Of a stretch of DNA of 64,000 nucleotides, positions 27,437 to 38,333 are shown piece after piece. The stretch comes from Glandiceps talaboti (lineage: Eukaryota > Hemichordata > Enteropneusta > Spengelidae). A model generated the notes under the pieces. The model saw only the letters and a program-made list of their open reading frames with translations, did not search any database and was not told where the DNA came from. The stretch is from positions 24,185,223-24,249,222 of the forward strand of contig NC_135556.1 of assembly GCF_964340395.1 (NCBI RefSeq), written 5' to 3'. Positions within the stretch are counted from its first letter, which is position 1. The number at the start of each line of letters is the position of its first letter. The position numbers and the translations under genes were made by a program.

Positions 27437-30148
27437 CAACAATTATCATAGAGTGTCAAAGACTATAAATGAATACAAGACTAGTGCTATCATATCAACC
27501 ATTAGAGTTACAAGTCTGTAAGACACATAATTTTGAATGTCTTCATTCCAGGAATCCTTTTGAATGAATGAGTGAATGAATGAAATTTTTTTGAACTGAA
27601 ACTGAGTATTTTGTGCAAGATTCACCTTGCATGTAATTTAGAAACATTGTTTACTGTCAGTGTTAAAATCTCACAAATTGATGTTTATATCCCTTTTCAT
27701 ATCTACAGAAACATGGTTTACTGTGTCTATTACTAGAAGCAGGAGGCTGTGCAGCCAAGTAAGTCTTGTTGATATCTCTTCCCATATAAATCACTATGTT
27801 GTTATATTTTTGCTAAGAATTGATATGTAATAAGTAGAGGTAAAGTTACTTTTTTGGAATCTAGTATGAAAGAACTACGTAGCTTTTGTCCAAATCACTC
27901 AGATGTCATCAGCATACATAGAGATATATTACACATACTTAGATACATAATGATACACCCGTACAGCTAATAATTAAGATGTATATTTTGATATTGTCAG
28001 ATCTGTTGGCAATCCCAGTCCAGATCCGTTCTATGTAGATCAAGCTAAAGCTACCTTATTACATCTAGAGGCCATTGACATTCCTAACAGCTGTGAAAAC
28101 AGGTAAGAACAACTCTCTACCAGTTACATACTTTAAATTCCTAGTATATTGAAGTGTATTTCTTTTTGCAAAGAAGTTGGGTTTTATTTCTCAGGTACAA
28201 AAGTACAAAATCTGTTCAGGTTTAGAATGTTTTTGTAAATTAAGGCAAACAGCTGAAATGTTACTAGTAAGTAATTAGAACCCTTGGGTGTGTAATAAGA
28301 ACTATTCACTTCTATGGTTTAATGACCTGGTGAACATATATAAGGGGTTTTTGCTAAGGTTTGGGATTCTTGTAACAAAGGGAAACTATTAGCATAAAAC
28401 TTCCATAGATTCCATACTCTGTACCATAGGGACCGACAATAAACTACATGGGAAATGAGTAACAGTGTCATACAAAATATTGATTACTTAAAACTTCAGA
28501 AATATGAACGGAAAGAACTATTTTGTTTCTGTAGAAGTTTATCGCAACCCACATTACACTGTATAATTAATGCTGGGCTAAGATTTCAAATGTAATTTGT
28601 TTCTCAATGTGCCACTTTGTTTCAGATTAAGCAATATTCCAGTACCAGCACTATCATGTGCAGACTGGTTCTTCAGTAGTAGAAGTAGTACTTCAGAAGT
28701 TGGTACACCTCCAGTACCAGGATCACCTATGCTAAGTCGACTACATGGTACTCCACAACAGAAAGGTATGTCACAAAAACTTAACAAATTAGTTAATTTT
28801 GTAGTTTGTTGGTACTGGTAGTATTAGTAACTGTCTTTCACAACATATTGTATATTAGTGTTCAATGGAAGGCTTTCCACAGTGTTGCAGTCATTTTAAA
28901 TGCTCCTCTCTACCTTGTAACTGCTAGGTACAGTCAGTTTGACTAATGGCCCCTTCCTTGTAACTGCTATGTACAGCCAGTTAGACTAATGGTCCCTTCC
29001 TTGTAACTGCTAGGTACAATCATGTGGACTAATGGCCCCTTCCTTGTAACTGCTAGGTACACCAGGCAAGAAGCAGCAACTGCTGCCACCAGATCCAGGT
29101 GGGAAGAGTAAGAAACAGACAGGATCACCTTCCCTGGATAAACAGAGAAGTGCTGGAAGGGGTAGTGCTTATGAAGTGGATTCTGATGATAACAGTGATA
29201 ACAGTGCCTACTCACCTGGCAATAGTCAACAATCAACTCCAGTATTAGCTAGAAGAAATGATGACAAACGACGTGAATCTATTGGCTCAGCTGGGTCAGC
29301 TGGTAGTGGTAGTGGATCTGCTCTTTTTAAGGTAAGATCCAGATATGTCCTGCTACAAATACCTCTTCTACAAATATCCCTCATATGATATCAGCACTGT
29401 TTCAATTATGTCTTGAACTTGAAGTCACAAACGGTAAATATTTACTTTTGAAATGAGGATTCAAGTCAAACTCCTAATGAGTAGCTAGTCAGAAATTTAA
29501 CCTGTATTATATGTACCCATTTACTAGAAGTGAAATTGAAATAAAAACAGTCAGTTATCTTTCAAGTTAGGATTTCAACATATGAAGATACAACTTATTT
29601 TGATTGCACATAGCTTGATGAAATGGTCTCGGGGCAGTGCGCCCTCACAGGTTGTAATTGGGGTTGGCTGATAAGTACATAGTGGGCATGGGAAATGTTG
29701 TTTTAATGATTATGTGGACATGTCTGTTGTCATGTCTGTAGAGTAAAGTATTTAGAAAGGCCAATATTTTTGTGTTGATGGCTTCATTATGATGTTGACA
29801 AAGTCATCATATGAATATACAGACTGTGTGCATCCCACACACATACTAAGTTGTTTATAAAGCCAACTTTTACTCAATTTGTACATTTTGTTTTTCTCTG
29901 TGATAACAGTCCAGTAAGAAGCAAAGAATTATCCCAGATCCTTTCAGTATGGCAGTACTTAGAAAGGGACTAACTGAGACTGAGGTCAATGAACTCTATA
30001 CTGCTACTAAGTAAGTTGATGAGCAACCAAGCATTTGACAACCTTAACTTTGTAAATCACAAAACAAATTTAAACTAGTGTTTTATCGGCATATTTTACT
30101 CTTCAAGATCCTAAAGTGGAATAGCAAGAGTCTGTGATAAATGAAGTA

Positions 30149-30215
<67 letters not shown>

Positions 30216-33200
30216 CAAATACATTGCCAACCTGTCAAATATCCCAAAACGATAAATTTGAAAGGACATATGAGAGCTAAAAACTGTTGTCATATGTAGT
30301 ACATGTATATGAAGCAGTATAAAAAAAATTTTTGATCAATGCTACTCCTGAAGAAGTAGATGATTACATACATATACAAGAATATTTGAACTAGAGGATT
30401 TGAACTGGCTGAGAATGCCAACTAAAAGTGCTGGGAAAAGGCAATTGAAACAGAAGACTAGAATCCAAATGAAAACAAAAAGCAACTTGGGCTAACATCA
30501 GAAAAAAGATGACTGTATTTCCTATACATGATGTACCTCTCAGATGTTTGTAGTTGGCAGAGCATTTGACATAATCAAAATATAACTTTTTTTATAGTAA
30601 CCCCCAGAAAGTACAAGCTCAGAAATTCTGTATAAGAGATGGTGCTAACATTTTTAAATTGTGGCTTCTGTTAGTAATATTGTTTTAGTTTGGATTTTGA
30701 CTGACTGCACAATGTGTTATATTACAGGTTGTCTGCTGGTGCTGATAATACACTCTTCCATTACGTCAGTTTGGAGGTTGGACAGGGTATTATTGTTACT
30801 CCAACTCACAAAGATCTACAACTACTAGGTGGTATTACACATCCACAACTCCTTAAAACCTTCCACAAGACTTGCCTTGCTATACGCCATGTATTTGAAC
30901 AAGCTTTGAAATCAAAGAGAAAGGTCAGTTTTAATTGTCATATTTGTGGTTGGCTTGGTATGATGTGAATACAGGACATAAAATACAGTATAGTGCAGTA
31001 CTGTAACAATACAATACAATACAAGACAATACTATACTGTGAAATGACACATTGTATTTTTAGCTCCGCTGTCAGCGAAAGCTGAAAGCGTAGCTTTAGG
31101 TATAGGTGGGTATTGAGGTATAGAGAGTAGAGTGAATCATAGGTGTCCGTCAAACTTTTATATCTTCACTATCTACTCCGAAAGTGACAGTCGGAATTCT
31201 TCGATATTTGGTGTGCATGTTCCCTGGGGGGAGGCTATTCAGATTTGTTCATGCCAAGTTGATCTGTGCCATTTTCAATTTTTTATGATTTTTTTTCCAA
31301 AAATGTCATTTTCATCAACTCCTCATAAACTTTAAGTCAGATTGCTTTGATATGTGGTGTGTTGATGCACAGAGGGTACCTTACTTAGATTTGTTAATTT
31401 CAAGTCAGCACGTCTTCTCTTCTATTTTTTATGATTTTTTTTTTGAAATTTAAAAAAAAAATGAATATGTTAATGAGTATAATGACCGACGCCATATTGG
31501 AAATCACTCCGCGAGACTTTAGGTAAAGTGCAACTTTTCAAAAGACACTATTGACGTCAAACAAGCAATGTAATATGTGCTATAGTCTTAATTCTACGCA
31601 TTGTGCGCCCAAATGACAAATATTTGTTCGAAAAAGGGTTGTAAACTTCAAATCCAATTCTCCATCCACCCCTCCTACAGAATGGTTCATTCCAGTATAT
31701 GCACCTCCCTCATGATCAAGTTTGAATGCCTGTGAACTGAAGTGTATGGGACGATTTTTGACAGTCAGTCGTCAATAAAAACGATAATACTCTTTCTAAA
31801 ATTACCACATTTTGAAAGGGAAAGTACTTTGTGGTTCATTTATGGAGTTTTGTTTTTGTACGATCAATATTGGTGGCAAAATTACAGCGTCAAAATTGCC
31901 GATGTGGTAGTTCCGTACGGCGACAATCTCAAGTACCCGGATGTACGAGGGACTAACCCGGAAGCAAGTCGTTGCCAGCCGTACGTTACAGTGTTAACAT
32001 CGTCCGAGAAATCGCTGCGTTCAGAATGTCATTATTCACAGAATTGTTTCTTTCGAGTGAAAACCCGTCTTGAATTGTATAACTCTAACAAATGAAGACA
32101 TGTCAAGTTATATTTTGAAAGTTGTATCGCTAGTTTGAGACGATTTGCTCACGTACTATCGAGGCTTGGACCTTACTCCAGTTCAGCGGGAAGTTTAGCC
32201 AGTCCGATAATTCTTTCTGGTTTAGTTTACAACACTTTTGATCACACAGATTTTGTTTTTGTGATGAAAAGAAATTTAAAAAAAGATCACTTCAACCATT
32301 TCGTTGTGTTTTCTTTATGAAAGGTAATCGAACATGAACGAGTGTTACCACTGTAACCAGGAGGGTCTATGCTGTAACGTATAGCAAGGGTTCGACATAC
32401 ACGTACACGCTGGTCTGCTATCCCGCGAGTCGAGTAAAATTCAAACCACCGGCTATATGATGAATTCACGGTCATAGTAAAATTCATTTGATTTTTAATT
32501 TGCTATTTTGACCAACTCCGGTTGTCTATTTGCGATAAAATTACGATTAGTTTGGAAACGGGGTAGATTTTCTATGATTCCGTGTCATAAAAGCATGTGT
32601 TGTGTAGTTTTCGAAAAGCACACCCGGTGGGAAAGTCGCCCAACAGGCGATCTCGCGCCATTGCTGTACTACGTGGCACTTTATTCTGGCGGGGTGTCTC
32701 TTGAAAACGGGAATAGCGAAGGATGAGCCAATCAAGTGAGACCTTTCAAATGTAGCTAATATTATAGCCAATAAAATTAGTTGTACGATGATTTGTGTAT
32801 AATAAGGGTAAGGCTGGCCTCAACACTGTACTGGCCACGTTCAACGGAAGTAAGTGAAGCTCAATCATAACAATGGTGGCTGTCAAAATCGAAGACGCGA
32901 TTTGACCGTGTTGTTATTTCAGTGAGTTTATTCAGCAAGAAAACAACGTGTTCTATGTTTTTGTACTTCCTACATGATGTGATGATCGTTTTTTTACCGG
33001 TACAACTTACAGCCTACAATGAAACTGCTAACTTAGTTAGTACACTGACACGGTACGATTCCGTGTACCGTGTTCCGTGTTCCGTGTTCATGTTTTGGGG
33101 CACATTTCTAAATACGCGAAACAAGTTATTGAATGTGTAGTGGATATTGATATTCAGTTTGAAAAATTAAAATCCTGAACTTTATTTTGCGAACGGTTTT

Positions 33201-34658
33201 GTCGTTTCTTAGTAATTATAGGGCCGACTGTATCACGTTTAACGTTTATGTCAACCCGGAAGTACATAGACACGAAAATAGACGAAGTGACTTGTACATG
33301 TAATTAGTAACAAAATTTTGCTGTAACTGCTGGTAACCTTCAAATTTATTTATTTTTATGTTGTAAATACATTCTAATATGCACTAAGGACAACACTATA
33401 AAGACTTGCTCCATGGGAAGGTAATTTTTTGTCTTTTAAAAATGCAATAGTTAGATCAATGTGTACCAGAAATGTTATGAGCTAGAAATAAGACCACATA
33501 ACATCTTATTACTCCCCCCCCCCCCCACCCAATTAAGACAAACTACTAGTACTCACAGAAAGCAACAAAAAAGAGAAGAAGCTCCAAAACATAAAAAAGA
33601 GAATAAAATTACAGTAATGAGTTGATGATGCACAAACAACTACAAAGAAATAGACAGTTCAATTACAACACACGGTTTGAAATAAATATGGGGTTTGGAA
33701 AAGTGAATTAGAAGTTGAGCAAAAACTAAGAGAGATGAAGAGCCTAAGTGAACAAGCGAAAGCACTTAAAGATAGGACCACCAGATTTTTTGCAGGACTA
33801 CTACGTTATCAATTTTACTAGTCCTGTGGGATAGTGACTTTTTTACTCCAGTGTCGAACCCTGTCAATGGCTGAGAATGACTCTCTTTCGGGTACTTGGG
33901 GATTGTCGCCGTACGGAAACTAAGATGGCGATTAATACATTTCTTCCCTATATATATATCTACTACAACTAGTACAAGTTGAATGTTGTTGACTTGGTAA
34001 ATTTGTTTTGAAATTCAAATTGCCTCAAAATTATTTTAGATCCCTAGTTTATTTCATTCATCATTAAAATTTTCCAGGGTTAAAGCTGTAAGACACTGGA
34101 ATTATTTATAGCCAACCTCAAAATCCTCTTTTTTTTTCTTTTTCTTGTGTGCATTTCCCAGTCATTTTTTTCTGAGATTTTGTGCAATTTTTCATAACTG
34201 TAGATTTTTGTTATAAAATGGTGACTATGGTATAAAAGTACAATACATTACCAACTTCTGTGTAAAATGTGTTTTATAGTGAGACATCATATGAAACCAC
34301 TAACCACTTTATTGCATCGCTAAAACAAAACTGCATATTAAAGAGCTGAAGAACTGAACCACTTCTACATGTCACCAAAATAAAAACAAAAAAAACACAA
34401 AAAAACAGCGGAGCTATTCTGACCGATAGGTCGCTTGTCTATTGTTTGGTATCTCTATTAGCAACCAAGAACAACTCAACATAATCACTTCCATTGTAAG
34501 AAGAGTTTAAGGATAGTTAAAGAACATGGTGTGTTGGTACAATGTGTTCCTGAAAACTGGAATGAACAGAAGAAAACATCACCCAAGATGCACTACTGGG
34601 TTGTTGGGTAAGACTTTTACTCAATTATTTGCAAAATTACCAAAGTTGAAAAGAAGTC

Positions 34659-34731
<73 letters not shown>

Positions 34732-35015
34732 GTGGTATTGCTAGAGCTCCCCATATGGAAGTTCAAAATGATTCCTTTTAAATGTCAAGCATCTTAGAGT
34801 TTCAATATTTCATGGTTTGCAATTACTAAAGTGATGTCTAACATGTCTGTATTTATGTATTACTCATGATATACAATTCACAAAATGTTCTGTTTACTTA
34901 CAGGAGATTATATGGTGAACCATTTGCAAGGGAAGTTTATGTGTGTTATCATGAATCAGCCCCACAAAATGCAGTAGAATTAGCATTTAAACTCTCATTT
35001 GGTACTGGTATGTAG
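13073..35015 (+). CDS. INTU: protein inturned (CPLANE ciliogenesis and planar polarity effector), 18 exons
   Basis: Exons: 13073-13224, 18176-18714, 21740-21831, 22631-22831, 23233-23348, 23806-23973, 24550-24721, 25851-25904, 26592-26654, 26914-27135, 27709-27758, 28001-28102, 28626-28765, 29057-29331, 29910-30010, 30728-30923, 34462-34607, 34904-35015. All introns are GT-AG and phases agree, giving 966 codons plus TAG (human about 942). The start is the first ATG after an in-frame stop at 13055. Landmarks shared with vertebrate INTU: LEPAW (about residue 53), a PDZ domain (about 168-270), DMLENVTGT and YGSL in the first longin-like domain (about 305-425), [45 protein letters not shown] and the C-terminal KEHGV...YWVVG...ELAFKLSFG. 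Known role: INTU pairs with FUZ in the CPLANE complex, acting on RAB23 and on recruitment of intraflagellar transport proteins at the basal body. The Ser-rich segment encoded by exons 13-14 (about 660-780) is probably disordered. Confidence 0.95.
14710..14873 (+). mobile_element. TTAA-flanked short element, copy 2
   Basis: Begins ttaaaggcc and ends gggcctttaa, so the ends are inverted and each carries TTAA, as in piggyBac-type non-autonomous elements. Internal words (actagtgttattttatca, ctatagttctgccaaaca, ttttaatcctgaa) match the copies at 8024, 15556 and 24115. Confidence 0.75.
15556..15704 (-). mobile_element. TTAA-type short element, copy 3 (inverted)
   Basis: Reverse orientation of 14710-14873: caaaaacagttatgtggcag, tgtaatccttaggttcca, and the end catggccctttaat. 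With copy 2 it forms an inverted pair in one intron about 0.7 kb apart, so the transcript could fold on itself there. Confidence 0.7.
16620..16830. repeat. CAGC/CAAC-rich low-complexity stretch
   Basis: The plus strand is rich in agcagccca, ccagcaaccc and acagcccaaa words with few G-rich words, unlike the flanks. It reads as degenerate short repeats rather than a gene. Confidence 0.5.
18176..18714 (+). CDS. INTU: INTU exon 2: N-terminal acidic region and start of PDZ domain
   Basis: The largest INTU exon (539 bp), residues about 51-230. The acceptor is tttcacttgcag and the donor AATATAG|GTTAGT. It carries the conserved motif GLEPAW followed by [10 protein letters not shown], a basic segment ([15 protein letters not shown]), and the first PDZ strands ([20 protein letters not shown], then [10 protein letters not shown]). 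Exon 3 continues the domain with [12 protein letters not shown], the usual GD.hhhhNG.h PDZ signature, and exon 4 closes it with VKLQIE. The canonical carboxylate-binding loop is not a standard GLGF, as in other inturned proteins. Confidence 0.93.
18715..21739 (+). other. INTU: INTU intron 2
   Basis: A 3-kb intron. It contains a short palindrome (tcatagacc / ggtctatga, 18789-18815) and a large minisatellite (19232-20612). The rest is unremarkable AT-rich sequence. Confidence 0.8.
19232..20612. repeat. minisatellite, ~59-60 bp unit, about 23 copies
   Basis: Unit blocks are actagaatccagttgtggga, ttttctcttcccttacca and tgcctggccttaccctaaca. The array covers about 1.38 kb. Central copies (about 19930-20290) are nearly identical (ccctaataacctagaatcc variant), while the edges alternate tcatggga, tcgtggga and ttgtggga. 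Homogenisation in the middle fits recent unequal exchange. Each unit contains one ttaccctaa word, but not as tandem telomere hexamers. Confidence 0.95.
21832..22630 (+). other. INTU: INTU intron 3
   Basis: An 0.8-kb AT-rich intron. No repeat or RNA is recognised; the open frames at 21913-22273 are unsupported. Confidence 0.7.
22832..23232 (+). other. INTU: INTU intron 4
   Basis: An 0.4-kb AT-rich intron with nothing further recognised. Confidence 0.7.
23349..23805 (+). other. INTU: INTU intron 5 with TTGA repeat at its acceptor
   Basis: The last 60 bases are (ATTG)n-like (attgattgatcg, then tgatttattgattgattgat) and run straight into the acceptor tgcag at 23801-23805. The usual polypyrimidine tract is therefore replaced by a purine-containing tetranucleotide repeat. 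Confidence 0.8.
23974..24549 (+). other. INTU: INTU intron 6
   Basis: Contains an inverted member of the TTAA short-element family at 24115-24284; otherwise plain AT-rich intron. Confidence 0.75.
24115..24284 (-). mobile_element. TTAA-type short element, copy 4 (inverted)
   Basis: Starts attaaaggc and shares aggtgtcaaaaaccagttgt, ttggcagatc, cttatggttccattgataaa and gaaccaggga with the other copies, in the same orientation as 15556-15704. Confidence 0.7.
24722..25850 (+). other. INTU: INTU intron 7
   Basis: Mostly occupied by the minisatellite at 24938-25506; no exon is visible in the remainder. Confidence 0.75.
24938..25506. repeat. minisatellite, 62-64 bp unit, nine copies
   Basis: Unit blocks are caattgttatctgatg, accattgaaatagttcagtg and gaactagtcttgtccatggc. 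Two length forms alternate: most copies have cttgtccatggcctg and two have cttgtggcctg. It produces overlapping 61-70-residue minus-strand frames that are artefacts. Confidence 0.95.
25905..26591 (+). other. INTU: INTU intron 8 with one MITE-like hairpin
   Basis: Contains the inverted-repeat element described at 25930-26065; the rest is AT-rich. Confidence 0.7.
25930..26065. mobile_element. MITE-like hairpin, copy 1 of a pair
   Basis: Ends agactgtaagatatgtcatg and catgacataccttacaaact are inverted. The inner part holds ctgccctcaccaacctcctc against gagaggggttgac and tgtgagggtgccccg. The same arrangement recurs at 40986-41097 in ANKH intron 8, so this is a dispersed non-autonomous family. Confidence 0.8.
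26655..26913 (+). other. INTU: INTU intron 9 with degraded MITE
   Basis: At 26785-26880 words acatgtacaatgtctaat, ccagtgaatata and cagttacagctaatgtag match the element at 12239-12652 in diverged form. Confidence 0.6.
27136..27708 (+). other. INTU: INTU intron 10 with (TG)n array
   Basis: A TG microsatellite at 27258-27436, in two blocks split by gtctgcctgtataggcatgc, gives His/Thr or Val/Cys frames that are not genes. Confidence 0.85.
28103..28625 (+). other. INTU: INTU intron 12
   Basis: An 0.5-kb AT-rich intron; nothing further recognised. Confidence 0.7.
28911..29056 (+). repeat. 43-bp minisatellite that duplicates the INTU exon 14 acceptor
   Basis: Four copies of a unit containing ccttccttgtaactgctag|gtaca, at exact 43-bp spacing. 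The AG positions are 28927, (lost) 28970, 29013 and 29056. Copy 2 reads gctat, so its AG is gone; copies 1, 3 and 4 keep it. The last copy is the acceptor used in the model, because only exon start 29057 joins exon 13 in frame and stays open. Use of 28927 would add 129 nt in frame but meets a stop after about 20 codons; use of 29013 shifts the frame. Confidence 0.9.
29332..29909 (+). other. INTU: INTU intron 14
   Basis: An 0.58-kb AT-rich intron. A weak resemblance to the 25930 element (gtgcgccctcacaggttg) lies near 29637. Confidence 0.6.
30011..30727 (+). other. INTU: INTU intron 15 with (TG)n array
   Basis: TG microsatellite at 30149-30214 with one ttgt interruption; otherwise plain intron. 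Confidence 0.85.
30924..34461 (+). other. INTU: INTU intron 16 filled by one large insertion
   Basis: A 3.5-kb intron almost entirely occupied by the inverted-repeat-ended element at 31061-34416. A short direct repeat acaatacaatacaatac precedes it (31004-31021). Confidence 0.85.
31061..34416. mobile_element. 3.36-kb insertion with 12-bp terminal inverted repeats, no transposase
   Basis: The left end tagctccgctgt (31061) is the exact reverse complement of the right end acagcggagcta (34405-34416). The interior between about 31470 and 33300 is visibly richer in CpG than the surrounding intron (for example gtacggcgac, acccggatgtacg, acccggaag). Open frames of 60-117 codons inside (31742-32095, 32508-32726) match nothing I know and no transposase motif is readable. 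The right side also holds a C run (33513-33530). I infer a non-autonomous DNA transposon, or a composite of nested insertions; target duplication is not clear. Confidence 0.65.
34462..34607 (+). CDS. INTU: INTU exon 17, abutting the transposon end
   Basis: Located by homology: [14 protein letters not shown] and MHYWVVG correspond to the conserved inturned C-terminal block. The exon is 146 bp, starts in phase 0 after acceptor tatctctattag and ends in phase 2 at GG|GTAAGA, exactly joining exons 16 and 18. The acceptor lies only 45 nt from the inverted repeat end at 34416, so the branch-point region is at or next to the inserted element. Confidence 0.88.
34659..34732. repeat. (CAGA)n microsatellite in INTU intron 17
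   Basis: About 18 tandem cagacaga units, uninterrupted. Confidence 0.95.
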
Positions 35016-35394
35016 TTGACCAGTTAGCTGCATAGAACACACTGGACTCCACATTTCAAGTTATTCAGCACCTGTGCATAGTCATATAGTCTACCAATCA
35101 GCTCCATTGAAATGTGGTAGTATTTGCATTTAAAATCTTGCACACCTGTTTGTAGTAAAAGTTGACCAATGAGATTACAAATTCAGATAAAATCAACCAA
35201 TCAGAATTGGTTTGATATATATGCTAGTTTGAACATTGCCAGCTTTTTGTACATTTGGCAGAGATGTACATAGACAGGAGTTATATATTATGGGATATTT
35301 TAAGGTCATGAAATTGTTGATTTCTTAATACATAGAGTATTTGTTTTATACCAATCTTGTAAGATTGCAACACATTTATTTATATCAATTATCA

Positions 35395-35400
35395 AATAAA
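35395..35400 (+). terminator. INTU: candidate INTU polyadenylation signal
   Basis: First AATAAA after the INTU stop codon, 380 nt downstream. Cleavage position is not visible. Confidence 0.4.
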
Positions 35401-35564
35401 GAAATAATTGACTGCACACAATCACTACATGATTTATTAGCAATGAAAATACTTAAAACTCCACAAGTCCTTTATTTGTACATTTCTGAGATGTTAATGA
35501 CTTGGTGCTACTTTCCAGTTCTCTATTAAAACAACTGTGTTTATATTCAGGCAAACACCTGTAA

Positions 35565-36065
35565 GTTTTCTGTGTTTCTATGCACTAGCAGGCTATCAAA
35601 TCAACTATGTTTTCTGTGTTTCAACATGTATGCACTAGCAGGCTATCAAATCAACTGTTGTGTATGTTTCTATGCACTAGCAGGCTATCAAATCAACTGT
35701 TGTGTATGTTTCTATGCACTAGCAGGCTATCAAATCAACTGTTGTGTATGTTTCTATGCACTAGCAGGTTATCAAATCAACTGTTTTCTGTGTTTCTATG
35801 AACTAGCAGGCCATCAAATCAACTATGTTTTGTATGTTTCTATGCACTAGCAGGCTATCAAATCAACTGTTTTCTGTTTTGTGTGTTTCTATGCACTAGC
35901 ACGCTATCGAATCAACTATGTTTGTATGTTTCTACACACTAGCTGGCTATGTTTGTATGTTTCTACACACTAAAAGGCTGTCGAATCAACTATGTTTGTA
36001 TGTTTCTACACACTGGCTATGTTTGTATGTTTCTACACACTAAAAGGCTATCAAATCAACTATGT
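35565..36065. repeat. 42-bp minisatellite
   Basis: Unit blocks gtttctatgcactagcaggc and tatcaaatcaactgttgtgt, about 9-10 copies. Distal copies (35930-36060) are shortened and mutated (acacactaaaaggct). The unit is a multiple of three, which gives a spurious open frame with a 14-residue period. Confidence 0.95.
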
Positions 36066-37109
36066 TTTTATATATTTGTATCTGGGAAGTTTGTCATGTT
36101 TTAGTATTTATATATACTGGTATACAACTGGGGTAGCAAACCCATGCATATGGATCTATGAAAGCCTCTCTGTAAATATTTTGACATCTGGAGATGTTCT
36201 GTGTTGTGTATGACTTGCATAATGTATACTGTTTGGTAATGTGTCCCAGTGCTTCTCAATCATTGACTGTGAATTTCAGTGTTTTGAGTTGCCCTTCAGG
36301 GTAGCCAATGTAGATGATCTTTTGTTGAAAACCCTAAGTGCTAAATCACGTTGATGTAAGGTAGTGTCTTCTGTTCTTTGTGTACCATGTACATTGTATT
36401 CTGATCTCTCTGGTACATAATTTGGACAGCGCCCTCTGTGTTGGTTTCTTCAAAGTTTCATGTTGAGTTTCATGTAGCAAGCATTACAACACTATCAGTG
36501 GCAAAACTGTAGACTAAATTTTAAACATAAAATGGACTTGCCACACTAAAATGTTACACAAGGCTATGTGGCTACATGAATATTTAAACACTAGTAACCA
36601 GGGCAACAGTAACCATGGTGACTAATGGCTGCCATTCTGTTCAGTGTAGAATTAATGATCTTTAAAGCCAGTGTTCTTGAACTTTTGGTAATGAAAAAAA
36701 TTTAACATGTAATTTTAATACCTTGCTGCAAATCATTTTATTTATTAATAACCATAGAAATTGTAAACTATTTGTAGTGTATCAAATAAGACTTGCAACT
36801 CTAGAAGTCATTTCTTTATGTCAGATATTTGATAACTGTTCTATCAATAATTGATTGATACAAAAATGAATGTCAGTGTTTATCATATTTATGCAAATAT
36901 GAGCCTAACAAATCAAATGTCATGTCATGTTTTCTTTGTAAGCACTCACTTGTAAGTTATTCCAAATACAGATAATTATTGTCTTACATATTCATTGAAT
37001 TATACATTGTTTTTATTTTATCATCATTTTTCCCGTAAAGTTTCATAATGGAATAGTTTCAATCTATTGTTACTATGGCAACCATATGTGTAATGTAATA
37101 TGCGCATAT

Positions 37110-37460
37110 ACAGTAAGAAGACCATGGATGTCTGCATTGACCAATTACAGTACCTGTCTTATACAGCTGTGGACTAGACTGGTCAAGACAATGGGTGTCT
37201 GCATTGACCAATTACAGTACCTGTCTTATACAGCTGTGGACTAGACTGGTCAAGACAATGGGTGTCTGCATTGACCAATTACAGTACCTGTCTTATACAG
37301 CTGTGGACTAGACTGGTCAAGTCAAAGGATGTCTGCATTGACCAATTACAGTACCTGTCTTATACAGCTGTGGACTAGACTGGTCAAGTCAAAGGATGTC
37401 TGCATTGACCAATTACAGTACCTGTCTTATACAGCTGTGGACTAGACTGGTCAAGTCAGT
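37110..37460. repeat. 67-bp minisatellite, five copies
   Basis: Spacing is exactly 67 bp (word tctgcattga at 37131, 37198, 37265, 37332, 37399). Copies 1-3 carry agacaatgg and copies 4-5 agtcaaagga, so the array expanded from two founder variants. Each unit contains tgaccaattacagtacctg. Confidence 0.95.
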
Positions 37461-38333
37461 TATTTTATATAGGATGTGTAACATCTGAGATCATTTAAAT
37501 AACATTACATATATTAGTACATTTTGTACAATCTCATACAATGGTGGCAATGGTGTGGGCAAAAATAACCAACTAGCTGACATTGAAACACCCTCCTATG
37601 GGTAGACAGATTATCTGTTATGAATCACCAATGGTATCATGTGCTAAGTCCATAATACATCCATGTATCCATTATTCCATCAAAAATCACTATCAGTCTG
37701 CCAGTAGTCACACAGGATTTTGCTTTTATTCAAAAATTTATCTAAAATAGAAATGAAATGTTTAGCTCTACATGTCATATCCAAACTAAAACATAACTGA
37801 CTTTACCATTCTACTGTGGTCTAATGTCCATACAATGGAAGGGATGAGACGTAGGGGAAAAACACCACTCAGAAGGAAACATAGAAAGGGAAGGGGACAA
37901 ATCAGTCATGTACTCTACAAAGGAATTTGGTCTTTGTGCTTTATTTTGTTTCAAATTGTTGATGTCAAATAATTCTGTGTACATTATTTTGTAATAAAAT
38001 TATATACAATATTATTTTTATCAAATATCTTTATGTCTGATGTGTCGACTTTTGTTCCATTGCATATTTATTCATCACCTGCACAGTTTAAACAAACCAG
38101 TATATAGTACATATTGAATGTTTCTGTTGTGATTCATTGTCAATGAGTCACTTAAATCAGTGGTTGATAAGTAGCAAGGCACTATCTTCATTCTTGACAT
38201 CAAACCAAACATCGTGATGCACACCATGACCACTGGCAGCAGTCTACAAGTACTGTAGTGTAAAGAGCGCCACCAACGTGTAGGCGTTCCACCTAAGATC
38301 ATATAAATCTGGCTGACATGAAAGGTGCTCCTT

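Larger units (their letters stand above)
35016..38333. other. intergenic region between convergent INTU and ANKH 3' ends
   Basis: Contains the two 3' untranslated regions and two minisatellites (35565-36065 and 37110-37460). A candidate INTU poly(A) signal AATAAA is at 35395-35400; TTTATT at 38066-38071 is a candidate minus-strand signal for ANKH. Open frames here are repeat artefacts. Confidence 0.7.

Noticed and set aside
28928-29056. In-frame upstream extension of INTU exon 14 through the first repeated acceptor
   Set aside because: Translation meets a stop after about 20 codons, so it cannot add protein; kept only as a possible regulatory splice event.
31742-32095. 117-codon frame inside the INTU intron 16 insertion, considered as a transposase fragment
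   Set aside because: No recognisable motif or family resemblance; the local higher GC alone makes frames of this length expected.
34526-34744. 72-codon frame ending in Gln-Thr-Asp-Arg repeats
   Set aside because: It overlaps INTU exon 17 in another frame; the conserved reading is YWVVG, and the repeat part is a CAGA microsatellite.
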